Assembly (NCBI RefSeq): GCF_021531715.1
Contig: NZ_JAFBIT010000002.1
Span: forward strand, 434,001 to 498,000
DNA length: 64,000 bases
Direction of reading: 5' to 3'
Source: Anaeromassilibacillus senegalensis
GTDB lineage: Bacteria; Bacillota; Clostridia; Oscillospirales; Acutalibacteraceae
A program made the translations under genes and the position numbers. Of this stretch, positions 7,418-14,782 are shown piece by piece. Positions within the stretch are counted from its first letter, which is position 1. Every line of letters starts with the position of its first letter. The notes under the pieces are model-generated. The model had not been told where the DNA came from. It saw nothing but the letters and a program-made list of their open reading frames with translations, and did no database searches.

Positions 7418-8938
7418 TCAGTTGCCCTCCTCGCGCAGCGCTTTTTCCTGTTCTGCCTGAATGTCCGCGAAGTGCGAAAGCAGCGGGCTCTCGTCGCTGC
7501 CGCCCTTTTTCAGGCGGCGATTGACGTAATTCTTCGTGATCGCCATGACCGTACCGGAAAGCGTGATCACACCGATCAGGTTCGGGATCGCCATCAGGCC
7601 GTTGAACGTATCGGAAAGGTCGATGACGAGGTCGGCGCTCAGCGTGGCGCCCGCGAGGATCACCGCGATGAAAACGACTTTATAGATCACCGTGGACTTT
7701 GTGCCGAACAGGAACTCCCACGCCTTCGTGCCGTAATAGCTCCAGCCGAGCACCGTGGAGAACGCGAACAGCGTAACCGCAATCGCAATGAAGATGCCGC
7801 CCACGACGCCGAAGCTGTTCGAGAACGCCTCGGCGGCGAGACCGAGCTTCGTCGCGCCGCTGAAGGACTGGCCGGTCTGCAGATCGACCACGCCGCTTGT
7901 GAGAATGACAAGCGCCGTCAGCGTGCAGACGATGATCGTATCGAAGAACACCTCAAAGATGCCCCAAAGGCCCTGCGTGACCGGCTCCTTGACGTTCGAT
8001 GCGGAGTGCACCATGACGGACGAGCCGAGGCCGGCCTCGTTCGAGAACACGCCGCGCTTGAAGCCCCAGGTGATTGCCTGCATGATGAGCGCGCCGCCGA
8101 CGCCGCCGGAGACCGCCTTGAAGCTGAACGCGTTGGTGAAGATCGAGGCGAACGCCGGACCGACCAGCTTGAAGTTCATGCCCACGATGATTACCGCGCC
8201 GATGATGTAGAAAACAGCCATGAACGGAACGAGCCGCTCATTCGCACGCGCGATGCGCTGGATGCCGCCGAGGATGACAAGCGCGGCGGCGACCATGATG
8301 ACAGCGCCGATGATGACGGCGTCCCATGTGGGATTGCCCGTGAAGGAGACGATGCTCTGCACGCTCTCACGGATCGACGTGACCTGACCCATGTTGCCGA
8401 TGCCGAACGACGCGACCACCGCGAAGATGGAGAACAGCACAGCCAGAACCTTGCCGATCCATTTGCAGTGCTTCTTCGCGCCGAGACCGTCGCGCAGATA
8501 ATACATCGCGCCGCCGCACCACTCGCCCTTTTCATTGCGGCGGCGGAAGAAGATGCCGAGCACGTTTTCCGAATAGTTCGTCATCATGCCGACAATCGCG
8601 GCGATCCACATCCAGAACACTGCGCCCGGGCCGCCCATCGTGATGGCGTACGCGATACCGGCGATGTTGCCGGTGCCGATCGTCGCGGAGAGCGCCGTGC
8701 AGAGCGCCTGAAACTGTGAGATCGAATTTTGGTCCTTGCTTTTTAAGATGTCCTTTTTGCGGAACAGCCCGCCGACCGTTTCGCGAATCATGTGTCCGAA
8801 GTGCGTGAACTGGAAGCCCTTCGTCAGAGTCGTCATCAGCACGCCGGTGCCGATCAGCAGAATGAGCGCGGGAACGCCCCATACCACGCTGTTGACCATG
8901 CCGTTGATTTTTTCGATCCATTCGATGAACCCATTCAT
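7418..8938 (-). CDS. Alanine/glycine:cation symporter (AGCS family)
   Basis: 506-residue membrane transporter with about ten helices that imports alanine or glycine with Na+ or H+. Family signatures: LSATIGTGNIAGIAYAI (about residue 70-90), and the consensus FSNEAGLGSSVMVH (about 300). Start: ATG 8938 (MNGFIEW) has AAGGGG about eight bases upstream; the alternative ATG 8944 is too close to it. A tandem glycine riboswitch lies immediately upstream on the same strand, so glycine is the most likely substrate and inducer. Confidence 0.95.
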   Translation of the reverse strand: MNGFIEWIEKINGMVNSVVWGVPALILLIGTGVLMTTLTKGFQFTHFGHMIRETVGGLFRKKDILKSKDQNSISQFQALCTALSATIGTGNIAGIAYAITMGGPGAVFWMWIAAIVGMMTNYSENVLGIFFRRRNEKGEWCGGAMYYLRDGLGAKKHCKWIGKVLAVLFSIFAVVASFGIGNMGQVTSIRESVQSIVSFTGNPTWDAVIIGAVIMVAAALVILGGIQRIARANERLVPFMAVFYIIGAVIIVGMNFKLVGPAFASIFTNAFSFKAVSGGVGGALIMQAITWGFKRGVFSNEAGLGSSVMVHSASNVKEPVTQGLWGIFEVFFDTIIVCTLTALVILTSGVVDLQTGQSFSGATKLGLAAEAFSNSFGVVGGIFIAIAVTLFAFSTVLGWSYYGTKAWEFLFGTKSTVIYKVVFIAVILAGATLSADLVIDLSDTFNGLMAIPNLIGVITLSGTVMAITKNYVNRRLKKGGSDESPLLSHFADIQAEQEKALREEGN

Positions 8939-9012
8939 TTGCATTACCCCTTTGCGAAAAATAAAAAGGAGAACATACCGTGCGGTACATTCTCCAAACT
9001 GAATCGAAAAGG

Positions 9013-9205
9013 CGCGAACCTTGCGGTTCGCTTTCCGTCTCCGTCCTTTTGCCTGAGAGATTCGACCCTGCGGGTCTTTGCACCTTCGGCACCGCAGCAT
9101 GCGGCTTCTCCGGAGCGCTATCCGCGTACAGTCCCGGCGGAAACCCGCCACCTGAGAGTGTTGCTCCTTCGGCGACCCAGTGGTCTTTTCCTGCGCGCTT
9201 CGCAT
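9013..9205 (-). promoter_or_regulatory. Tandem glycine riboswitch
   Basis: Read on the - strand, two consecutive aptamers each carry the conserved core: first, GGGTCGCCGAAGGAGCAA with ACTCTCAGG; second, GTGCCGAAGGTGCAAAG with ATCTCTCAGGCAAAAGGAC. A GC-rich hairpin (GCGAACC/GGTTCGC, 9013-9031) followed by GCCTTTTCG lies just after aptamer 2 and may be the expression platform (terminator). It precedes the AGCS transporter by about 75 bases, a well-known genetic context for this riboswitch. Confidence 0.9.
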
Positions 9206-9265
9206 AGCACAAGATGAATTATTTTTTAATGTTACAGGAATTTATGAATTTTGTCAAGACAAATC

Positions 9266-9294
9266 TTGCAAAAAGGAAGGGGACTTGCTATAAT
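9266..9294 (+). promoter_or_regulatory. Promoter of the riboswitch-MATE transcript
   Basis: TTGCAA, 17 bases, TATAAT; start of transcription expected near 9301, 18 bases before the structured leader. Confidence 0.8.
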
Positions 9295-9317
9295 ATTATG
9301 CAGAAAATTCATTTTGA

Positions 9318-9405
9318 ACACCGCCGCCTGCCACCGGGTAGGCGGAACGCGTGCCCACAGAAAGCCGTTAGGTCTCAGAAGGCTTTCTGCGGGCTCCTTT
9401 TTTTG
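9318..9405 (+). promoter_or_regulatory. Probable guanidine-IV (mepA motif) riboswitch with terminator
   Basis: A hairpin CCGCCT/AGGCGG (9324-9345) with loop GCCACCGGGT is followed by ACGCGTGCCC and then a terminator stem CAGAAAGCC/GGCTTTCTG (9358-9389) with seven T's. A short loop-loop contact (ACC 333-335 of the first loop with GGT 9371-9373) is possible. This matches my recollection of the mepA motif, later named guanidine-IV: CCGGGUAGG..ACGcGUGCCC before a terminator, upstream of Clostridia MATE genes. The genetic context (MATE directly downstream) agrees. The sequence consensus is from memory and unverified. Confidence 0.65.
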
Positions 9406-9419
9406 ACAGGAGGATTTTC

Positions 9420-10685
9420 ATGCGCACCTATTTTCGCTTCACCGCCCTGAGCGTGCTCGGGATGCTGGGGCTTTCCGTCTACATTCTGGCGGACACCTTT
9501 TTCATCGCCAATTTCATCGGCCCGGACGGTCTCGCCGCGCTGAACCTCGCGCTGCCGGTTTACGGCGTGATCAACGGCACGGGGCTGCTCATCGGCGTGG
9601 GCGGCGCGACGCGGTACATGATCTGCCGGACGCGGCGCGGGGAAAACGCAAACGCGCCGTTTGCGGCAAGTCTGTTTCTCGCCGCTGTCACCGCCGCCGT
9701 GTTCCTCACGGTCGGGCTGTTCTTCGCCGCGCCGCTCGCGCGGCTGCTCGGCGCGTCTGGCTCCGTACTGGAGCCGACGACCGTTTACCTGCGGGTCTGC
9801 TGTCTGTTCTCGCCGTTTTTTATTCTGAACAACATCCTCGTCGCGTTCACGCGCAACGACGGCGCGCCCGGGCGCGCGATGACCGCGATGCTGGTCGGCT
9901 CTCTCGCGAACATCGTGATGGACTGGTACCTTGTCTGCGTCGCGGGCTTCGGAATGCTCGGCGCAGTACTCGCCACCGGGATGGCGCCGCTCTTCGGCAT
10001 CGTGCTCTGCCTGTGCCGATGCCGGAGCTACCGCCTGCGTCGCTGCCGGTTCATGGCGGAACTGCCGCAGATTTTCGCTGCCGGCTTCTCGTCGTTCGTC
10101 GGCGAGCTGTCCTCCACGGTCGTGATTCTCGTCTTCAACTACCTGCTGCTCGGGCTTTCCGGCAGCACGGGCGTCGCGGCGTACGGCATCATCGCGAACG
10201 TCGCGCTCGTCGCCACCGCCATGCTGACCGGCGCGGCGCAGGGCGCGCAGCCGCTTTTCAGCCGCGCTTTCGCCGAAAACGACCGCGCGCAGCTTGTCCG
10301 CCTGACGCGCTGGAGTGCGTGCACGGCGCTGCTGCTCGGCGCGCTGTTTGCGCTCGGCGCGTTCCTGTTCCCCGGAGCCGTCGTCGCCGTATTCAGCCGC
10401 GGGGATCAGGCGCTGACCGCGCTCGCCGTACCCGGGCTGACACTCTTCTTTACGAACTACCTGTTCTCCGGCGTCAATTTGCAGCTCGCCGCGCGATTTG
10501 CTGCGGCGGGGCAGCCGAAGCGGGCGGCACTGCTCTCGCTGCTGCGGGGCGTTTTGCTCGTCGTGCCGTGCGCCCTGCTCGGCGCGGCGCTTTTCGGCGT
10601 CACCGGTCTCTGGCTCGCCGTCCCCGCCGCCGAACTGCTCACGCTCCTGTGCGCCGCCGGACTCACGCGGCGTAAAACTGCATAA
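9420..10685 (+). CDS. MATE family efflux transporter
   Basis: 421 residues, twelve hydrophobic segments in two halves; exports cationic compounds using an H+ or Na+ gradient. Motifs: ADTFFIANFIGPDGLAALN (residues 25-43), VAFTRNDGAPGRAMTAML (about 140) and YGIIANVALVATAMLTGAAQGAQP (about 255-278). It is slightly short at the N-terminus compared with 440-450 residue relatives. ATG 9420 follows GACAGGAGG. The riboswitch-like leader suggests guanidine or a similar guanidinium ligand as signal and perhaps substrate, in line with mepA-associated MATE pumps. It ends in a strong terminator shared with the lipoprotein gene. Confidence 0.9.
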   Translation: MRTYFRFTALSVLGMLGLSVYILADTFFIANFIGPDGLAALNLALPVYGVINGTGLLIGVGGATRYMICRTRRGENANAPFAASLFLAAVTAAVFLTVGLFFAAPLARLLGASGSVLEPTTVYLRVCCLFSPFFILNNILVAFTRNDGAPGRAMTAMLVGSLANIVMDWYLVCVAGFGMLGAVLATGMAPLFGIVLCLCRCRSYRLRRCRFMAELPQIFAAGFSSFVGELSSTVVILVFNYLLLGLSGSTGVAAYGIIANVALVATAMLTGAAQGAQPLFSRAFAENDRAQLVRLTRWSACTALLLGALFALGAFLFPGAVVAVFSRGDQALTALAVPGLTLFFTNYLFSGVNLQLAARFAAAGQPKRAALLSLLRGVLLVVPCALLGAALFGVTGLWLAVPAAELLTLLCAAGLTRRKTA

Positions 10686-10690
10686 ACGCA

Positions 10691-10730
10691 AAACCGGTCT
10701 GTCCCTGCGGACAGACCGGTTTCTGTTTGC
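10691..10730. terminator. Strong bidirectional terminator
   Basis: Perfect 14-base arms AAACCGGTCTGTCC/GGACAGACCGGTTT (10691-10704, 10709-10722) with loop CTGC, T-rich on the + side and TTTTGCG on the - side; separates convergent MATE and lipoprotein genes. Confidence 0.9.
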
Positions 10731-10746
10731 TTTGATTCGCGTTCGA

Positions 10747-11160
10747 TCAATAGCCGACGGTGAGGGTAAACTCAAACTTGTCGCCGTCTGCCACCGGGGT
10801 GGAATCCACACCGGTCATGACCGTCTCGCCGCCCTTTGTGAGGCACCACCATTCCTCATTGGCGCTGTCGGCCTCAATGCCGTCCACCTTCGTGACGAAC
10901 AGGCCGTACTCGCTCTCGCTGCCCTCGATGAGGCCCGCGCTGAGCAGCGCCGCGCCGAGCATTTCCTCATCGGTGGAAAGCTCGTGGACGGTTTCCTTGC
11001 CCTCAGCGTCGACAACCGTGAGGGTGTACGACTTCGCGCCTGCAGCTTCGTTCTTCGGCGCTGCATTGGAGCAGCCGACGAACAGACAGAGCACGGCGAG
11101 GACGATCGCCGCGATCACAAGCGGCTTTCTGAACTTCTTGCTTGTTGTTGCGTTTGGCAT
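10747..11160 (-). CDS. Transcobalamin-like (DUF4430) surface lipoprotein under B12 control
   Basis: 137 residues. N-terminal signal KPLVIAAIVLAVLCLFVGC with a lipobox-like LFVGC (Cys about 30), so it should be lipid-anchored outside the membrane. The remaining about 95 residues are one DUF4430 / transcobalamin-like C-terminal module: YTLTVVDAEGKE, LGAALLSAGLIEGSESEYG, FVTKVDGIEAD, WWCLTKGGE, GVDSTPVADGDKFEF. The riboswitch 11296-11461 lies upstream, so expression should fall when cobalamin is plentiful. Inference: it captures cobamides or their precursors at the surface. No BtuF/BtuCD genes are adjacent, so it would act with a transporter elsewhere. Confidence 0.85.
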   Translation of the reverse strand: MPNATTSKKFRKPLVIAAIVLAVLCLFVGCSNAAPKNEAAGAKSYTLTVVDAEGKETVHELSTDEEMLGAALLSAGLIEGSESEYGLFVTKVDGIEADSANEEWWCLTKGGETVMTGVDSTPVADGDKFEFTLTVGY

Positions 11161-11295
11161 AATACATACCCGCTTTCTTCAAATTTGGGCAGAGATCACG
11201 CGCGAAGAAAGCCTGAACCATCCGCCCGTGCGCTTTGGCCCGGAAACGGACGCCCAGAGGGTTTGCCCCTGTCGCCGGCGCTCGCGGCTGTGCAT

Positions 11296-11461
11296 GATCT
11301 TCTCAGGTAAGTCTTCCGGCTCCGGAGTTTCCGCCGCGCGCCGCCTTCCCGCTTGCGCAGTGGCCTTTGACGCGCGCCTCCCCCGTTACGGCGGCGTGCC
11401 CGCCGGGGCTTTGCACCCCGTTCCTTGTTCGGCTGTGCCCGTAGCACAGACACCCGAGATC
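11296..11461 (-). promoter_or_regulatory. Cobalamin (B12) riboswitch
   Basis: - strand reading gives the classic order: P1 arm GATCTCGGGT, GGAACGGGGTGCAAAGCCCC, CCGTAACGGGGGAGG, AAAGGCCACTGCGCAAGC, GGGAAGGCGG, then the B12 box GAGCCGGAAGACTTACCTG and the closing P1 arm ACCTGAGAAGATC. The remaining about 135 bases to the start codon (11161-11295) should hold the expression platform; I see no clear U-run terminator there, so translational control is possible. Confidence 0.92.
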
Positions 11462-11495
11462 CCGTCGACCATCATACGTCAAAAAACACGGTTTG

Positions 11496-12146
11496 TCAAT
11501 CCAATCGCGCGATAATTGCCTTGGTTTTTATGCCCTGCGCCGTGAACATTACCTCGTGCTCGGATTCGATGTTGTCCGGCGCGTTTTCGCTGTGCAGATC
11601 GTCGGTTTTGCAGAGGATCGTGAAGCCCGCCTCCTGGAGATACCGCTGCGTCGCGAGATACAGATCCATATTGTCGGTCTTGAACCACAGCTCGCCGCCG
11701 GGCGCGAGAATCTTCTTGTACGTCTCGAGCTGGCGCGTGTGCGTCAGGCGGCGCTTGTGGTCGCCCGCCTTCTGCCACGGGTTGCAGAAATTCACGTAGA
11801 TGCGCGCGGCTTTTTCGTTGGGGGCAAAGAGCGCGTCGAGCTTTTCGATGTTGAACGCGAGCAGCGCGACGTTTTCGACCGGCTCCTCGCCGAATTCGGC
11901 TTCGATGTTGCGCTTCGCGACGCCCAGAATGTCCTGACTGATGTCGACGCCGATGAAGTTTACAGCCGGCTCGCGGTGCGCGAGCTTCGCGAGAAACGTG
12001 CACTTGCCGCAGCCGAGGTCGAGGTGCAGCGGCTGCTCCTTCTCAAAATAAGTCTTCCAAGTTCCGGCGGCCTTTTCCGGCTCGCCGATATAAAACGGGC
12101 AGGCGGCAAGCTCCGGCCGCGCCCACTTTTTCTTGCGGATTCTCAA
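11496..12146 (-). CDS. trmB: tRNA (guanine-N7)-methyltransferase TrmB
   Basis: 216 residues, SAM-dependent class I methyltransferase that makes m7G46 in tRNA variable loops. SAM motif LHLDLGCGKCTFLAKLA (residues 40-56), NFIGVDIS acidic strand (about 65-71), VNFCNPWQKAGDHKRRL (about 115-131; the family usually has NFPDPWPKxxHxKRR), and the C-terminal FKTDNMDLY. The family's usual Pro-Asp in FPDPWP is Cys-Asn here (FCNPWQ), a mild departure. ATG 12146. The upstream gap to 12248 has no gene. Confidence 0.93.
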   Translation of the reverse strand: MRIRKKKWARPELAACPFYIGEPEKAAGTWKTYFEKEQPLHLDLGCGKCTFLAKLAHREPAVNFIGVDISQDILGVAKRNIEAEFGEEPVENVALLAFNIEKLDALFAPNEKAARIYVNFCNPWQKAGDHKRRLTHTRQLETYKKILAPGGELWFKTDNMDLYLATQRYLQEAGFTILCKTDDLHSENAPDNIESEHEVMFTAQGIKTKAIIARLD

Positions 12147-12247
12147 AGCAGATCCCCTTTTCTTTCCATAATGTCAATCATTGCCCGGATATTGTACCGC
12201 AGTTTCGCGCCGTATGCAAGGGCTTTGTGAAAATCCAAAAAACGGAC

Positions 12248-12306
12248 TTGACAGGTACAGTCTATTCATATAGAATATAGTTGAAGAGTGATTCTATCCA
12301 AATAGA
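12248..12306 (+). promoter_or_regulatory. blaI-blaR1 promoter with two identical dyad operators
   Basis: Promoter TTGACA (12248-12253), 17 bases, TAGAAT (12271-12276). Two copies of the dyad TCTAT-N4-ATAGA lie at 12261-12274, overlapping the -10 box, and 12293-12306, between the transcription start and the ribosome binding site. Centre-to-centre spacing is 32 bases, about three helical turns. This is the arrangement expected for a BlaI/MecI-type dimeric repressor controlling its own operon. Confidence 0.75.
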
Positions 12307-12326
12307 CTGTAAAGGTGGTTTTTCCG

Positions 12327-12686
12327 ATGAAGCTGTTCAACGGCGAATTGAATGTTATGGATGTGCTGTGGGACCGCGGCGACTGCTCCGCAAAGGAGAT
12401 CGCCGAGGTACTCGGCGAGACGATCGGCTGGAGCAAGACGACGACATACACGGTGATTCAGAAATGCGTGCAGAAGAGCGCGGTCGAGCGCCGCGACCCC
12501 GGCTATATCTGCCACGCGCTCGTGACGCGCGAGGAAATCGGGAACGAACAGACCGACGAGGTCATCGACCGGCTGTACGGCGGCGCGCCCGATCTGCTGG
12601 TGGCGTCGCTCATTGGGCGAAAGAAGCTCTCGAAAGAGGAGATTGACCGCCTGCGCAGCGTCATTGAGACGTACGAGGGAAAATGA
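12327..12686 (+). CDS. BlaI/MecI/CopY-family transcriptional repressor
   Basis: 119 residues. N-terminal winged helix: ELNVMDVLWDRGDCSAKEIAEVL, then WSKTTTYTVIQKCVQKSAVER (residues 6-50). The C-terminal half (LLVASLIGRKKLSKEEIDRLRSVIE) is the helical dimerisation part cut by BlaR1 in the known systems. Start ATG 12327 follows AAAGGTGG; the GTG at 12315 has no site. Stop overlaps the blaR1 start (ATGA). The twin dyads upstream suggest autorepression. The family controls beta-lactamase, PBP2a or copper genes, but none of these is next to it here. Confidence 0.92.
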   Translation: MKLFNGELNVMDVLWDRGDCSAKEIAEVLGETIGWSKTTTYTVIQKCVQKSAVERRDPGYICHALVTREEIGNEQTDEVIDRLYGGAPDLLVASLIGRKKLSKEEIDRLRSVIETYEGK

Positions 12687-14668
12687 TGAATACGCTGATT
12701 TTCATGACCGTTTCGGCTTCGCTGCTGCTTTTGGCGGCGTTTGCACTCCGGGCTCTCTTTGGGCGGGTTCTGCCGCGCCGGGCGTTTATGGCGCTCTGGT
12801 GCGCGGCAAGCGTGCGCCTGCTCGTTCCGCTGGAGATCGCGCTGCCGGTCAGCGTGTTTGCGCTGTTTGCACAGAGAACGCCGGCGGCGCAAACGGTGCA
12901 GATTCCCAGCGTCCCAGTTACGACAATCGCACCCATCGCGACGCCAGCTCCATCCTCCGCCGCACCGGTCACGACGGCGGCACCCGTAGTCGTTCCCGCT
13001 GCGGAGCCGCTGCAGTTTACCGACGTGCTCCCGTGGATCTGGGTGGCGGGCGCGGTGCTGATGGCTTCGGCGCTGCTCTTTGTGCACCTGCGCGAGCAGT
13101 ACCGCTGCCGCTTCATGATGCGGGATTTCGAGGCGGAGGCGCTCGTGCCGCACCGCGTGCGCGTGTACCGCTGTGCGGCGGTTTCCGCACCGTACGTCAC
13201 GGGGCTTCTCCGCCCGCAGATTCTGCTGCCCGCTGAATTTGACAAGGCGGATTTACAGCCGGTTTTGGCCCACGAGCTCGCGCACATCCGCGGGCTGGAC
13301 ATCCTCAAGAAAATGCTTTTCGCCGCGGCGCTCTGTGTCAACTGGTTCAACCCGCTCGTGTGGGTGATGGTGCGGCTCGCGGGACGCGACCTCGAGCTGC
13401 TCTGCGACGAGCGCGCGCTCCGGGAGCAAGACGCCCCCGCCCGCGCCGCCTATGCCCATGCGCTGCTCAACGCGGAGGAGCGCCGCAGCGTGTTCACCCT
13501 TGGCTTTAAAAGCGATACGGAGGTACGCATTATGAACGTATTGAAAGGCAAAAAACACAACCGCCTGACCGCGCTCCTTTCCGTCCTGCTCGTCCTTCTG
13601 ACGGTCGCCGCCTGCACCTCCACGCCGATGGCGCAGGAGACAACGCCCGAACCCCACAGCGACGCCACGATCGGCGGCGCGGATGCGCCGGAGACGGAGA
13701 ATCTGTCGGTTACAGGCGATGACCCGATTGTGGCATTATTCACCGAAAACGACAAGTTCCAGCTCGGCGATTACAAGTGGGGACTCAGTCAGGATGAAGT
13801 GATGGAAATTTCACAAAGAAAGCTGGTTTTCCGATTTGAAAACCCTGACACCGATCTTTGGTGCGGTTCGCTGCCCGCGGAGCTCTTCGGTTATTCCGGC
13901 ACGCTGGAATTCTCCTTCCGGCAGGACAGCCTGTTCCAGATCGACTTCTTATTTGATTCTGTCTACAATCGGCAGGAAGAAATTTTCGTTGCGGCATACA
14001 GTACGCTGAGCGCCGCGTTCGGCGATCCACGCACCATAAAAGTCCATGCGCCGGGCGTCCCGTCCGGTGAAGCACCCGCCATCAACGACTGGTACAAGGA
14101 TGGAACCAAAATCTGCCTGACCTGCGATCTCACGGAAATCCAAAACGGCAACTGGCAAAAGATACGTTTTGTGATACAGGATTCCGATTTTGTTGAGCAA
14201 TGGAATGCGGACCTGCGCGCCAACCCCACACCGACACCCAGTCCGGAAAAGGTGCTCGCTGAAGCGGAAGACTTCAAACAGGAAATTGATGCGCTCACAA
14301 CGCAAATTGAAGCTCTGGAGATGCAACGCGATCATTACGTGCAGCTGATGGAAGCCAGACTTGAAGAAGCCGCGCAGAAAGACGCCTATCGGGACGCGGC
14401 CGCCGAACAGCTCGGCGAAGGCGCCACCGACTACGCGCTCGAGCAGCAAGCAACCATTTTATATGGCTCGGATATTTTAAAAGCCATGCAGGAGCAGATT
14501 CCGAATACTGAGGGCGTCGTCTGCCGCCGCATCACGGTGAAGCGTACGAGTGATGATTCCGTTGTCGGCGAGCTGGTTGTTCCCGCCGACGCGTGGCAAG
14601 ATTACTACCAGAAGGTGCAGAGCGCCTTTTACTGGGACGGCATCTACTTCTCCGTCACCTACGCCTAA
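12683..14668 (+). CDS. BlaR1/MecR1-type M56 metalloprotease with unusual sensor domain
   Basis: 661 residues. Membrane helices at about 5-25, 33-50 and 112-130, with a Pro/Thr/Ala-rich spacer (about 70-110). The cytoplasmic zinc protease site is HELAH (about residue 194) with ELLCDERA (about 240) providing the second metal ligand. A last helix (TALLSVLLVLLTVAA, about 296-312) ends in a Cys. The remaining about 345 residues are outside: a domain from about 340 to 510 (YKWGLSQDEVMEI, ELFGYSGTLEFSF, AFGDP) and a coiled coil from about 520 to 575 (EDFKQEIDALTTQIEALEMQR). I see no penicillin-binding SxxK/SxN/KTG set, so the signal is probably not a beta-lactam. Expected to cut the BlaI protein encoded just before it. 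Confidence 0.9.
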   Translation: MMNTLIFMTVSASLLLLAAFALRALFGRVLPRRAFMALWCAASVRLLVPLEIALPVSVFALFAQRTPAAQTVQIPSVPVTTIAPIATPAPSSAAPVTTAAPVVVPAAEPLQFTDVLPWIWVAGAVLMASALLFVHLREQYRCRFMMRDFEAEALVPHRVRVYRCAAVSAPYVTGLLRPQILLPAEFDKADLQPVLAHELAHIRGLDILKKMLFAAALCVNWFNPLVWVMVRLAGRDLELLCDERALREQDAPARAAYAHALLNAEERRSVFTLGFKSDTEVRIMNVLKGKKHNRLTALLSVLLVLLTVAACTSTPMAQETTPEPHSDATIGGADAPETENLSVTGDDPIVALFTENDKFQLGDYKWGLSQDEVMEISQRKLVFRFENPDTDLWCGSLPAELFGYSGTLEFSFRQDSLFQIDFLFDSVYNRQEEIFVAAYSTLSAAFGDPRTIKVHAPGVPSGEAPAINDWYKDGTKICLTCDLTEIQNGNWQKIRFVIQDSDFVEQWNADLRANPTPTPSPEKVLAEAEDFKQEIDALTTQIEALEMQRDHYVQLMEARLEEAAQKDAYRDAAAEQLGEGATDYALEQQATILYGSDILKAMQEQIPNTEGVVCRRITVKRTSDDSVVGELVVPADAWQDYYQKVQSAFYWDGIYFSVTYA

Positions 14669-14677
14669 CCACCCACG

Positions 14678-14709
14678 CCGGGGAGGGCCTGACCCTCCCC
14701 GGTTTTGTT
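14678..14709 (+). terminator. Terminator of the blaI-blaR1 operon
   Basis: Arms CCGGGGAGGG/CCCTCCCCGG with a CCTGA loop followed by TTTTGTT. Confidence 0.88.
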
Positions 14710-14722
14710 CACAATCCGTGTC

Positions 14723-14751
14723 TTGAAAAAGGGGATTCGCCGTGCTAGAAT
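14723..14751 (+). promoter_or_regulatory. Promoter of the patatin-like gene
   Basis: TTGAAA, 17 bases, TAGAAT, 31 bases before the chosen start codon. Confidence 0.65.
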
Positions 14752-14782
14752 GACAGATAGGAAACGGGAAAGGATGATCCAA

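Noticed and set aside
9375-10811. 478-residue open frame antisense to the first MATE gene
   Set aside because: Composition (Arg/Glu/Gln/Ala/Asp) is that of a shadow frame, and it spans the riboswitch terminator and the MATE terminator.
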